A stretch of 64,000 nt of DNA from assembly GCA_963752745.1 (NCBI GenBank), contig CAVWAK010000056.1, positions 28,872 to 92,871 on the forward strand. The letters run 5' to 3'. Below, piece by piece: positions 33,820-43,279 of this stretch. The translations under genes and the position numbers were made by a program. The notes under the pieces are model-generated. The model made no database searches, was not told the origin of the DNA, and saw nothing but the letters and a program-made list of their open reading frames with translations. The number at the start of each line of letters is the position of its first letter. The stretch's first letter is position 1. Origin of the DNA: Thiogranum sp963752745 (GTDB lineage: Bacteria; Pseudomonadota; Gammaproteobacteria; DSM-19610).

Positions 33820-35876
33820 ACAGGAAGCCACCTCACGCCTTCCAGGACCACCCGTATAACCCCGCTTATCAGTAGCGCTACACCCACGGACAGGGCAACG
33901 GAGAAAAATGCTTCCTTGCGCCCGATGGTTTTAAGCATCACTGCGAAAGTAGATACACAGGGAACGTAAAACGTCAGGAAGATCAGGAAGGTCATGATCT
34001 GCACCCAATCCAGATAAGCGCCTATCTCAAAGCTGCCGAGAGCCTGATAGATCATTAACAGTGACAATTCCTTACGCAACACACCAAACAAAATAGGCAC
34101 ACCCAACACCACCGGAAGACCAAGCCACCAACTGGTAACCGGTGTAAACAAGGTATTGATAGCGTTGTCGGCGCCTATATGAGAAAGCAGCGCCAGCACT
34201 ATGCTGCCGCCAACAAGTAATGGTGTAACAATAGTCAGGATATCGCTGGTACGCATCCAGGTTTTCCTGACCAGGGCGCCGGCGGTGGGCATTGCATAGT
34301 CAGGGATCTCTATGACTTGTCCGGGACCTGTTTCAGGATAGCGGCGCGTGAGCACACGACCCAGCACTGCAATCACGATCATTGTGAGCATGAACACGGC
34401 GAATACACCAATACCCCCGAGATATTTTCCACCGATGGCAAGGATGATTGCCGAGCGTGCAGAACAGGGTACAAAAGTAATAAGCAGCGACGCGACGATA
34501 CGGTCACGGCCGCTGGCCACTGCAGCCGCTCCCGATATAGCCGGCACATTGCAGCCAAGGCCAAGCAGAAATGGCAGTGCAACGCCTCCATGCAACCCTA
34601 TTTTATGGAATCCGCGGTCCACAACAAACGCGATGCGCTGCATGATGCCGGCTTCCTCAAGCCACACCAGTAACAACACCAGCGGGATCATGTAGGGTAT
34701 AACGATCCCCACCAGACCGATCAGACCGTCCGCTACTGCACGCCCCACTACACCGCCGGTAGTGTCCGGCTGCCAGACGGATATCCAGTCGATCAGTTTT
34801 GCAGCAGTAATACTGTCCAGGTATGTACTGCCCTCGAAGACCACAAACAGCACCAGGGCAAAAACACCCAGGCTACCCAACAGGCCCCAATGAGGACTCA
34901 GGAATAATTCGTCAAGCCAGTAGCGCCATCCGCGCACATGTTGCGGCGGGCCTAACCGGGTGGCTGCCTCAAACAAGGTAGCCGCGCGGTGATGACGATC
35001 AGCATGGAGTTCTTCCCGCAGTGGGCGCGGCAGTGTTTGTTCGGCCTCGAGACGTACTTGTAATAGTTCCGGTAGCCGATCCGGAAAATGCTGCCCCAGT
35101 TCATCCATAAAGTAGCTGTCGTTTGCCGCCACTTGCATGACCAGGAAGGAGTAAGGCACGCAGAAGGCTTTTTGTAATTCAGGATCATGCAAAGCCGTGC
35201 TTAATGGCCGTAGAGATTTAACAATATGTTCACTGGGCGGTTGCGGATGCGGATACTCACCCTCCCGCACGGCATTCGCCGCTGCGGTAAACAGGTCCGA
35301 TATACCATGCCCCATCAGCGCAACCGTCGGCACAACCGGTATTCCAAGTTGCTCACTCAAGGTCCTGCTGTTGATGTGCAGACCCTTTTTCCTGGCCTCG
35401 TCCATCATGTTTAACGCCAGCACCATAGGCTTGCCAAGTTGTCCAAGTTCAATGGTGAGTTCCAGGTTTCGTTCCAGTGCCGTGGCATCCACTACCTGAA
35501 TGATGACATCGGGTGGCGCGAAGGGTGCCGGCGGTGCGCTCTGCTCGTGGGCCGACACCGGTGGCAACTGGTCACCCCACAAAAGGTATTGCAAGGCCAC
35601 CAGATCTTCATGGGGCAAATTATTCAGGGACTGGATACTGGGAAGAACCACCAGTCGGGCCTCATCGAAGCCTATCTGGACCGGGCATTCACCGTAAGTA
35701 CGGTCGGTACCTGCAAGTTCTCCGGTATGAATCGACGTCGCAGACACTGCATTAAACAGCGTCTTCTTGCCACTGTTTGGCATGCCCACCAAAGCGATGC
35801 GCAAATGCTTTTCGCCCCGAAACACCGGGGTCGCAACCGGGAGGTCGAATTGTTGGCTGGCCGTCGGCTTCTTCAT
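33813..35876 (-). CDS. feoB: FeoB-family ferrous iron transporter with degenerate G-domain motifs
   Basis: FeoB imports Fe(II) across the inner membrane with an N-terminal GTPase. The 687-residue protein has the permease core intact (LGCNVPA, PCSAR, multiple helices from about 330). The G1 loop is GMPNSGKKT: the Mg-binding Thr is Lys38. The G3 motif DxxG is replaced by VLPS (Val77-Ser80). G4 NMMD is kept. An extra loop rich in Pro/Ala is inserted near 105-120. GTP hydrolysis is therefore doubtful, though transport may remain. No FeoA or FeoC lies next to it. The start ATG is at 35876. Confidence 0.85.
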   Translation of the reverse strand: MKKPTASQQFDLPVATPVFRGEKHLRIALVGMPNSGKKTLFNAVSATSIHTGELAGTDRTYGECPVQIGFDEARLVVLPSIQSLNNLPHEDLVALQYLLWGDQLPPVSAHEQSAPPAPFAPPDVIIQVVDATALERNLELTIELGQLGKPMVLALNMMDEARKKGLHINSRTLSEQLGIPVVPTVALMGHGISDLFTAAANAVREGEYPHPQPPSEHIVKSLRPLSTALHDPELQKAFCVPYSFLVMQVAANDSYFMDELGQHFPDRLPELLQVRLEAEQTLPRPLREELHADRHHRAATLFEAATRLGPPQHVRGWRYWLDELFLSPHWGLLGSLGVFALVLFVVFEGSTYLDSITAAKLIDWISVWQPDTTGGVVGRAVADGLIGLVGIVIPYMIPLVLLLVWLEEAGIMQRIAFVVDRGFHKIGLHGGVALPFLLGLGCNVPAISGAAAVASGRDRIVASLLITFVPCSARSAIILAIGGKYLGGIGVFAVFMLTMIVIAVLGRVLTRRYPETGPGQVIEIPDYAMPTAGALVRKTWMRTSDILTIVTPLLVGGSIVLALLSHIGADNAINTLFTPVTSWWLGLPVVLGVPILFGVLRKELSLLMIYQALGSFEIGAYLDWVQIMTFLIFLTFYVPCVSTFAVMLKTIGRKEAFFSVALSVGVALLISGVIRVVLEGVRWLPVY

Positions 35877-36094
35877 TCGGTTTATTGTTCCTGAAATCTC
35901 TGTAGTAATACAAAGAAATCAATGGGGTCAGGCGAGAAATATCGCGCACGCACCCTGTTAGCCTGATACTTGCGCGACAACTGACCGAAAGTCTAACTTT
36001 GCGTTAAATCGGTTACTTCGGTGTACCTGAAGCACATCCGTGCAAGAATACCCGGCTTGCCGAGTTACTTCGCCGAGTATAAACTCTCTAACCC

Positions 36095-37084
36095 GTGCCG
36101 ACTCAAATACTTATCTGCGACGATTCACGATTCGCCTGCAAGCAGCTGGCCCGATCACTCCCCCAGGATTGGGATGCCAGCGTCAGTTTTGCCGCCAACG
36201 GTGAGGAAGGTCTGGCAGCTATTCGCGCTGGCAAGGCTGAACTCCTGTTCCTGGACCTCAATATGCCGGTGATGGACGGTTACGAGGTGCTGGAAGCCAT
36301 CCGCAAGGAAGATCTTCCCAGCATGGTGATTGTCGTATCCGGCGATGTCCAGCCCGAAGCCCACCAGCGCGTCATGGCCGCGGGCGCCCTCGCCTTCATC
36401 AAGAAACCCGTAGATCCTGGACTGGTCCAGAACATACTGACCGAGTATGGCATTGAGATCGAATCCACCGACCAGAGACAGGAAGTGGAAATTGCGGTCG
36501 AACATAGCGATGCTTACCAGGAAATTGCCAATGTCGCGATGGGACGGGCGGGTGATCTATTGGCACGACTGCTGGGCGCCTTCGTAAGACTACCGGTTCC
36601 CAAAGTCAGCATGCTCAAGATCCCGGACCTGAAAGGGTTACTGGCAAGAGTTGACGAGGACGATGCGATCACCGCGGTTTGCCAGGGATTCATCGGCGCC
36701 GGGATCGCCGGTGAGGCTTTTCTGGTTTTCAATAAATCCAGCTTCCAGGATATCGCCGAACTGCTCAAGTATGATGGCAAGCTCGACCAGCAAGTGGAAC
36801 TGGAATTACTGGTGGATGTATCCGGCATCCTTATTGCGGCCTGTCTAAACGGAATTGCTGATCAACTGGATATCGGCTTCAGCCAGGGGCAGCCAACAAT
36901 CCTGGGGCGTGATGAAAAAGTTGGCGAACTGATTGAGAAAAATGTTTCCCACTGGAACGAGATTTTGTCTATCGAAATCGAATATGCGATCGAAAATAAG
37001 AATATTAACTGTGATTTGTTGCTGCTTTTCACAGAAGATTCGATTCCCGCGCTGAACGAGCGCGTTTCCTATATCAGTATTTGA
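36095..37084 (+). CDS. Response regulator with CheC/CheX-like output domain
   Basis: The 329-residue protein starts at GTG 36095. The receiver domain (about 1-120) has Asp9-Asp10, phosphoacceptor Asp54 and Lys in IKKPVD. The C-terminal half (about 140-325) resembles the CheC/CheX family, which are CheY-phosphate phosphatases. It lies 9 nt upstream of the PAS-GGDEF gene. A role in switching signalling in the c-di-GMP pair is likely. Confidence 0.85.
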   Translation: MPTQILICDDSRFACKQLARSLPQDWDASVSFAANGEEGLAAIRAGKAELLFLDLNMPVMDGYEVLEAIRKEDLPSMVIVVSGDVQPEAHQRVMAAGALAFIKKPVDPGLVQNILTEYGIEIESTDQRQEVEIAVEHSDAYQEIANVAMGRAGDLLARLLGAFVRLPVPKVSMLKIPDLKGLLARVDEDDAITAVCQGFIGAGIAGEAFLVFNKSSFQDIAELLKYDGKLDQQVELELLVDVSGILIAACLNGIADQLDIGFSQGQPTILGRDEKVGELIEKNVSHWNEILSIEIEYAIENKNINCDLLLLFTEDSIPALNERVSYISI

Positions 37085-37093
37085 GCATCCATC

Positions 37094-38071
37094 GTGAACG
37101 AAAAATCAATAGATGACATGCATTGGCAGCTGGACATGCTGCAATCCATAGATGTCGGACTGGTTGTTGTGGATCGAGACTACACTATCAAGCTATGGAA
37201 TGGCTTCATGGCCAACCACAGCGGCATGTCTCCGGCGAAGGTCGTCGGGGAAAACATATTCAAACTATTCCCGGACATCCCCGAAGACTGGTTCAAGCGC
37301 AAAGCCGAGTCAGTTTTTCTGTTAAAAAATCGTTGTTTCACGCACTGGGAACAGCGGCCGTATCTGTTTCGATTCAAAACCTATCGTCCGATAACCGGTG
37401 CCGCCGAGTACATGTATCAGAATGTCGCGCTGATACCGGTGTCCTCTGCCGATGGAGAAGCCAATCAGTTGAGCGTTGTTATTTATGACGTAACTGATAT
37501 AGCGGTGGGCAAGCAGCAACTTCATGAAGCCAACGAACAGCTTGCGGTATTAAGCCGTACTGACAGCCTGACCCAGCTGAATAATCGTGGCTACTGGGAA
37601 GAAGCAGTTACGCACGAATTTCGCCGCTTGAAGCGAACCGGTGCCAATGCCAGCCTGGTGATGTTCGATATCGACCATTTCAAACGTATCAATGATGGTT
37701 ATGGCCACCCGGCTGGAGACGAAGCTATTCGAGAAACGGCACGCGTACTGAGGGAAAGCATAAGAACAACCGACGTATCCGGTCGCTATGGTGGTGAAGA
37801 ATTCGGTATTATCCTTGTCGAAACCGGCGCCGATGGAGCCATGGTGTTAACCGAGCGATTGCGCATTGCCATTGAAGCAATGACGGTCGTACATGAAGAT
37901 TATAAAATACAGTTCACCATCAGCATCGGTTTCGCTGAATGGGACCCCGAGCTGGTCAGTCATGAACAATGGATCGACTGTGCCGACCAGGCCTTGTATG
38001 AAGCCAAGGAATCCGGGCGCAACCAGGTCGTTCAATTCAAGAAGGTCGATGCCGGCTCTATTATTGCCTGA
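37094..38071 (+). CDS. PAS-domain diguanylate cyclase
   Basis: A 325-residue cytoplasmic protein with a PAS domain (about 10-135) and a GGDEF domain (about 155-320). The active-site motif is GGEEF, so it should make c-di-GMP. An RxxD inhibitory site is seen in the RESIRTTD segment just before. The start is GTG at 37094. It forms a pair with the upstream REC-CheC-like protein. Confidence 0.92.
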   Translation: MNEKSIDDMHWQLDMLQSIDVGLVVVDRDYTIKLWNGFMANHSGMSPAKVVGENIFKLFPDIPEDWFKRKAESVFLLKNRCFTHWEQRPYLFRFKTYRPITGAAEYMYQNVALIPVSSADGEANQLSVVIYDVTDIAVGKQQLHEANEQLAVLSRTDSLTQLNNRGYWEEAVTHEFRRLKRTGANASLVMFDIDHFKRINDGYGHPAGDEAIRETARVLRESIRTTDVSGRYGGEEFGIILVETGADGAMVLTERLRIAIEAMTVVHEDYKIQFTISIGFAEWDPELVSHEQWIDCADQALYEAKESGRNQVVQFKKVDAGSIIA

Positions 38072-38076
38072 AATAA

Positions 38077-38369
38077 CTATCCAGCCGCTTCAGCCTGAAA
38101 GCGAATAATCGCCCGAAGCCCCGGCGCATTGTCTTCAAAGATATGCGTGTTACAGGACTCCTGAGATCATGGGCCGCGTTATCGGTCACTTCATGCATAC
38201 CCGCCATGACTTCCTCTATCCTGTCCAGCATGGTATTCAGGCGCTGCGCCAGCATATCGAATTCATCATTTCTGCCGCTCACCGGAACCCGTTGTGAAAG
38301 GTCACCAGCCATGATTTCACTGGCTGTCCTGCCGATAGAATCCATGCGTCGTGTAACCGCCCGTCCCAT
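38077..38369 (-). pseudogene. Histidine kinase remnant (HAMP plus H-box, internal deletion)
   Basis: On the minus strand a HAMP-like segment (GRTASEIMAGDLSQRVPV) and H-box (DNAAHDLRSPVTRI) are readable but the periplasmic and membrane N-terminus is missing. After VTRI the frame changes: in the other frame the DNA reads EDNAPGLRAIIRF, the usual C-terminal end of such kinases, followed by a TAG at 38079-38077. This means the catalytic domain was deleted and the ends joined out of frame. The open frame visible in the region ends at 38061 and overlaps the GGDEF gene end. Not functional. Confidence 0.7.
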
Positions 38370-38415
38370 CGTTCGTATGAATGGAACTGGGCACTGGCCA
38401 CCGAATTCTGGCTGA

Positions 38416-38592
38416 AATGACGGCTGGTCCTTTGGACTCAGCTACCAATCCGACCTGGCTGACTCGGACAGCCGCCTGCTTGAAGACAACAACGACCGCT
38501 ATGCCGAACAGGTGGCTGCTGTAAGCGGCTATATTCTATGGGCAGGAGACTGGGTAGACAAATGGCTATATTTTATAGCAGGCCGACTCTAA
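38416..38592 (+). pseudogene. C-terminal fragment of an LbtU-like outer-membrane porin
   Basis: In frame from 38416 the DNA reads GLSYQSDLADSDSRLL, then a segment with AAVSGYILWAGDW, ending with a TAA at 38590. The strand-like pattern SYQSDLADSD is typical of LbtU/DUF3573-type porins. A stop at 38413-38415 lies just upstream and no start or signal peptide is present, so only a fragment remains. Confidence 0.5.
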
Positions 38593-38906
38593 CAATGGCA
38601 CCCCCAACCCGAATTGACCTTGCAACCGGTTACATGCAGGCCCAATCTTTAAATAATTACTTTTAAATTTAATAAGTTGAAATACAATCCAAAGTGCAGA
38701 CAAAGGTCTTCAAACTTCCAATGGTGCACCTAATGCGATACACGGAAAGTAATGCCAGCGTGGCGGGTACCGCACATTCTGCCCGAGAACTACGCATCCC
38801 CGAGTCACCGAACCAGCTTGATCAACCCATAACCTTATAAATTTCCTATTAAATTATTGCGTTTAAAGGCCGTTATGCGGGACTACGACCACAGAAGGCA
38901 GGACAA
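38593..38906. other. Intergenic region, AT-rich, upstream of the PhnD-like gene
   Basis: This 314-bp stretch has no credible gene. An AT-rich run at about 38650-38690 may hold the promoter of the downstream signalling operon. A GC-rich spacer follows. I see no clear operator. Confidence 0.5.
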
Positions 38907-39776
38907 ATGATGCACGCATCAGCGAACAGCGGCTCAGCACTAAAGTCGACCCTTTCGCGGGTATGGACGACAGCCATTGCGCTGCTGCTGCTTGGCCAGG
39001 CAACGTCCCTGGCTGCCGCCGATCAAGTCCTTAAATTCGGTGTGGTACCGCAATTCGACGCACGGCGCATACAGGCTATATGGCAACCTGTTTTTGATGC
39101 GCTTGAAAAACAGTCAGACCTTCACTTTGAGTTGGTCGGATCACCAGGTATCCCGGAGTTCGAAAAGCAATTTGTGGCAGGCGACTTCGACTTTGCCTAT
39201 ATGAATCCCTACCATCTGCTAAAGGCAAACCAATCACAGGGCTATACGCCACTGGTGCGAGACGTTGGCAGAATGTTGTATGGCATCGTTGTTGTCCGCA
39301 AGGATAGTCCTGTCGAGGATGTGAAAGAGCTGGATGGAAAATCCGTTGCGTTCCCGGCGCCTAACGCACTGGGTGCAGCACTGATTCCCCGCACGGAGTT
39401 CGGCGAAGTCTACAAGATAAACATCCAGCCCGAATATGTACGCAGTCATAGTTCAGTCTATTTAAACGTTGTGACAGGGCAAACAGTCGCTGGCGGAGGT
39501 GTACATAAGACACTGCAAAAACAGCCAGAAAATATTCGTGATGCATTGAAGGTCATTTACAAAACACCAAAAGTAGCCCCTCACCCGGTGGCAGCCCACC
39601 CCCGGATAAACAAGGCGACTCAGGACAGGGTTCGTGCAGCCTTCCTGCAGCTGGCTGACACACCGGAAGGCCAGGAGCTACTCGCTAACATACCGATGAA
39701 GCAGCTGGGCACCGCATCTCTGGAAGACTACGAACCACTCAAACAAATGGGCCTGGATAAGTACTACGTGAAATAA
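38907..39776 (+). CDS. PhnD-like periplasmic phosphate/phosphonate-binding protein
   Basis: The 289-residue protein has a signal peptide (about 1-37, ending SLAAA). The mature protein is a type-II periplasmic binding fold similar to PhnD (YMNPYHLLKAN, VVRKDSPVEDVKELDGK, ALIPRTEF). No transporter gene follows; the next gene is a hybrid histidine kinase, so this likely works as its ligand-binding partner. Tandem ATG codons give starts at 38907 or 38910. The ligand is unknown: PhnD-family proteins bind phosphonates, phosphite and related anions. Confidence 0.88.
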   Translation: MMHASANSGSALKSTLSRVWTTAIALLLLGQATSLAAADQVLKFGVVPQFDARRIQAIWQPVFDALEKQSDLHFELVGSPGIPEFEKQFVAGDFDFAYMNPYHLLKANQSQGYTPLVRDVGRMLYGIVVVRKDSPVEDVKELDGKSVAFPAPNALGAALIPRTEFGEVYKINIQPEYVRSHSSVYLNVVTGQTVAGGGVHKTLQKQPENIRDALKVIYKTPKVAPHPVAAHPRINKATQDRVRAAFLQLADTPEGQELLANIPMKQLGTASLEDYEPLKQMGLDKYYVK

Positions 39777-39777
39777 T

Positions 39778-42700
39778 ATGGGCATTCGCAGCAAATTACT
39801 TTTTCCACTGCTCAGTCTGGGAGTAGCGTTCGCAGCGTTATTGCATTTGTATTGGTTGCCACAATTTCGCGCCTCAGAAACCATCAATTTGCAGGATCGT
39901 GAGCTGGCAGCCATGGAAGTTGTCGCGACTGCGCTGACACCCCCACTGCTATCGGGCGACCTGGCCCAGATCCACGCCACGCTGGATCATTTGCTGGGAC
40001 GGCAAAGTGGTTGGAAAGCGTTACACCTCAAGGGGGACGATGACCGTTATCTTTATCCGATTGCTGCCCCACCTGATTTACCGCAAGACGCTGCAGACCA
40101 GTGGTTAAGGCTACCGGTTGAGTTTGATGGCAGGCGGATCGCAACTCTGGAACTGAACATCGACATCGATGCACTGCTGGCCAGCCAGCTCGTTCAAATC
40201 AAGGCCCTTGAACGACTGTTATTGATTATAATGTTGGCCACTACCGTGCTGGCTGCCCTGTTGCAGGACCGCTGGATACGCCGGCCATTGAAAACGCTGG
40301 TAGCTGCGACATCACGTATCGCTGATGGCAACTTTAACACGTCACTCCCGGAAACATCGACTCATGACGAGGTTGGTCAGCTCGTTACCACCTTTAACAC
40401 TATGCGTGCAAATCTGTCGCAAAGGGAAAACAAACTGGCTCAGCAACATGCACTACTCAACACAATCCGCAGCGCGCAAGCCAGATTCATCCGTGACACT
40501 GACTCCAAATCCATATTCAACAAACTGCTTACAGACATACTGGTGCTCACCGACAGTGAATTCGGTTTCATTGGTGAAGTTCTTTACCGGGATGACTCCC
40601 CATACCTCAAAACCTTCGCCATCAGCAATATCGCATGGAACGACGAAACCCGTCAGTTCTACGATGAACACGCACCGCAGGGCATGGAGTTCACCAACCT
40701 CAAGACCTTGTTCGGGGCAGCGATATGCACTGGAAAACCAACCATCGCCAATGATCCATCCAGCGATTCGCGAGCTGGCGGCATACCTGACGGCCATCCA
40801 CCCCTGAATGCGTTCCTGGGCGTCCCGTTTCTTCGCGATGGAAAAGTGATAGGAATGTTTGGTATAGCGAATCGCCCAAACGGTTATGACCAGGCATTGG
40901 TTGACTTCCTTAATCCGGTTACAAGTACATGCAGCCATATCGTCGAGGCGCTGAAAGCCGATCGCTATCGCGTTCAGGCCGAAGCACTTGTCAATGAGCG
41001 CGAAACCCGCATGCGCACCATATTCGAGAACGTCGTCGATGGCATTATTACCACAAACGCGAAGGGCATCATCGAGTCTTTCAACCATGCAGCCGAAATA
41101 TTGTTTGGCTATACCGCTGCAGAAGTCATCGGCAAGAACATCAGCATGCTGACACCAGCACCGCATCGTAATCGGCACGATACATATATCGAATCATATC
41201 TCGGCGGGCAGGAAAGCAAGATCTTCGGCACAGGTCGCGAAGTCGAAGGGGTGCACAAGGATGGCTCGCTGTTTCCAATCGATATCGCCGTGAACGATAT
41301 GCTCGTAGGTGAAGAACGAATTTTCTGCAGTATTATGCGCGATATCACAGAGCGTAAAAAGATCGACAGAATGAAAAACGAATTTGTCTCCACTGTCAGT
41401 CATGAATTACGCACCCCATTGACTTCGATTCGGGGATCCCTGGGCCTGCTGGCAGGCGGTGCTGCAGGGGAACTGCCGCCACAAGCCCGATCCTTGCTGG
41501 ATATTGCCGGAAACAATACCGAGCGCCTGTTGCTGCTGATCAACGATATCCTTGATATCGAAAAAATCGAATCGGGGCAGATGACCTTCAAATTCAAGGT
41601 CGTCACTGCCCTTGCACTCCTTGAACAGTCTATTAAGGTGAATGAACACTACGCCAGCCAGAATAATATTCTCTTCAAGTTAGGTGACATCGACAGCGGC
41701 CTGCAAGTGTATGCTGACCCTGATCGTATTATGCAGGTAATGAGCAACCTGCTGTCCAATGCGGCCAAGTACTCTCCAGAGGGCGCCACAGTAGAAGTCG
41801 CCGCAATGTGCCATGATGGCCTGGTACGCATTAGTGTTACAGATCACGGCTCCGGCATCCCTGAAGAGTTTCAGCCCAAGGTGTTTGAAAAATTCACTCA
41901 ATCTGATGCTTCAGATACTCGCAGGGTCGGTGGCACAGGACTGGGTCTGAACATTGCCAAGGCCATTGTTGACAAACACGGTGGCAACATTGATTTTAAA
42001 AGCCAGCGGGGTGCAGGCACGACATTTTTCTTCGAACTTCCTGCTCTGCTTGGCCCAGGCTCGGATAACATACATGAAGAGCTCACGGTTAGCACCGGCA
42101 AAGCGGATACTCGTGTCCTGATCGTTGAAGACGATCCCGATGTCGCTTCCGTGCTCAGGATGATGTTGACTCAGTACGGGTTCAAATCTGATATTGCCCT
42201 GGATGCACAGCAAGCCAAGGAACGGTTGAAGGAACGCTGTTACGCTGCCGTCACCCTGGATATCATGCTACCGGACCAGGATGGCATCTCCCTGATCCGC
42301 GAATTGCGTGAGCACGCATCGACGAAAAAGTTGCCGATCATCGTGGTATCGGCTAAAGCGGACGTCACGCGACGTGAACTCAGTGGCGGCGCCGTCAGTA
42401 TCATCGACTGGCTGAACAAGCCAATCGACCAGAACAGACTTCTGTCAGCAATCAATCAAATTACTGTTCCTACAGACTCCCCCGTCATTCTGCATGTGGA
42501 AGACGAGCCTGATGTACACGTGATTGTATCGACACTTCTGAAAGGTACGGCCAAAGTAGTTTGGGCGCCGACGCTGGAAGATGCGAGGGAACAACTGAAA
42601 AGCCATGCCTTTGACCTCGCCCTGCTGGACATGGGCCTGCCTGACGGTTCAGCCGTAGAACTTCTCGATACACTCAACCAGCACAGCCCGCCGATCCCGA

Positions 42701-42891
42701 CGGTGATGTTCTCTGCACAGGACGTTGATGAGTCCATTTCACAACAAGTCAGTGCTGCCCTGGTCAAGTCGACAACCAGTAACGACGACCTGATAAAAAC
42801 TATCAGGTCACTATTGCCCACAAAGCGCGCGGCATCAGAAAATCTATTACCTGTAACCGATTCCATGGAGACGGATTCCTATGAGCAGTGA
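39778..42891 (+). CDS. Hybrid histidine kinase: HAMP-GAF-PAS-HisKA-HATPase-REC-REC
   Basis: This 1037-residue kinase starts 2 nt after the PhnD-like gene. Two membrane helices (about 7-25 and 143-162) flank a short periplasmic loop. They are followed by HAMP (about 165-220), GAF (about 250-400), PAS (about 405-525), HisKA with His542 in SHELRTPLTS, and HATPase (ending GLGLNIAKAIVDKHGG, about 725). Two receiver domains (about 780-895 and 900-1015) have phosphoacceptors in TLDIMLPD and LLDMGLPD. It should receive the PhnD-like signal and pass phosphate into the downstream relay. It overlaps the next gene by 11 nt. Confidence 0.92.
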   Translation: MGIRSKLLFPLLSLGVAFAALLHLYWLPQFRASETINLQDRELAAMEVVATALTPPLLSGDLAQIHATLDHLLGRQSGWKALHLKGDDDRYLYPIAAPPDLPQDAADQWLRLPVEFDGRRIATLELNIDIDALLASQLVQIKALERLLLIIMLATTVLAALLQDRWIRRPLKTLVAATSRIADGNFNTSLPETSTHDEVGQLVTTFNTMRANLSQRENKLAQQHALLNTIRSAQARFIRDTDSKSIFNKLLTDILVLTDSEFGFIGEVLYRDDSPYLKTFAISNIAWNDETRQFYDEHAPQGMEFTNLKTLFGAAICTGKPTIANDPSSDSRAGGIPDGHPPLNAFLGVPFLRDGKVIGMFGIANRPNGYDQALVDFLNPVTSTCSHIVEALKADRYRVQAEALVNERETRMRTIFENVVDGIITTNAKGIIESFNHAAEILFGYTAAEVIGKNISMLTPAPHRNRHDTYIESYLGGQESKIFGTGREVEGVHKDGSLFPIDIAVNDMLVGEERIFCSIMRDITERKKIDRMKNEFVSTVSHELRTPLTSIRGSLGLLAGGAAGELPPQARSLLDIAGNNTERLLLLINDILDIEKIESGQMTFKFKVVTALALLEQSIKVNEHYASQNNILFKLGDIDSGLQVYADPDRIMQVMSNLLSNAAKYSPEGATVEVAAMCHDGLVRISVTDHGSGIPEEFQPKVFEKFTQSDASDTRRVGGTGLGLNIAKAIVDKHGGNIDFKSQRGAGTTFFFELPALLGPGSDNIHEELTVSTGKADTRVLIVEDDPDVASVLRMMLTQYGFKSDIALDAQQAKERLKERCYAAVTLDIMLPDQDGISLIRELREHASTKKLPIIVVSAKADVTRRELSGGAVSIIDWLNKPIDQNRLLSAINQITVPTDSPVILHVEDEPDVHVIVSTLLKGTAKVVWAPTLEDAREQLKSHAFDLALLDMGLPDGSAVELLDTLNQHSPPIPTVMFSAQDVDESISQQVSAALVKSTTSNDDLIKTIRSLLPTKRAASENLLPVTDSMETDSYEQ

Positions 42892-43279
42892 CACATTACA
42901 ACGTATTCTGTACGTCGAAGATGAACCGGATATTCAGGCAGTAGCGCGAATCGCCCTCGAAACAGTGGGCGGGTTTACTGTCCATATATGCAGTTCCGGA
43001 GAAGAGGCCCTGCAGATTGCAATCGAATTCGCCCCGGACTTGCTGTTACTCGATGTTATGATGCCCGGCATGGATGGACCCACTACCCTGAAGGAACTGC
43101 GCAGATTTCCCGACCTGGCCAATACACCGGCAGTGTTCATGACAGCGAAAGTTCAACCCCAGGAGATTGAGCATTTCAAATCCTTTGGCGCACTGGATGT
43201 GATCGCCAAACCTTTCGATCCCATGGCACTGTCCGGCCAGATTGCTGAAGCCTGGCAACAGCGTGATGAGCAGCACTAA
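42881..43279 (+). CDS. CheY-like single-domain response regulator
   Basis: A 132-residue stand-alone receiver with Asp58 (LLDVMMPG) as phosphoacceptor and Lys in IAKPFD. It overlaps the hybrid kinase by 11 nt and the Hpt-REC-REC-GGDEF gene by 14 nt, so the operon is translationally coupled. It probably works as an intermediate or sink of phosphate in the relay. Confidence 0.9.
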   Translation: MSSDTLQRILYVEDEPDIQAVARIALETVGGFTVHICSSGEEALQIAIEFAPDLLLLDVMMPGMDGPTTLKELRRFPDLANTPAVFMTAKVQPQEIEHFKSFGALDVIAKPFDPMALSGQIAEAWQQRDEQH

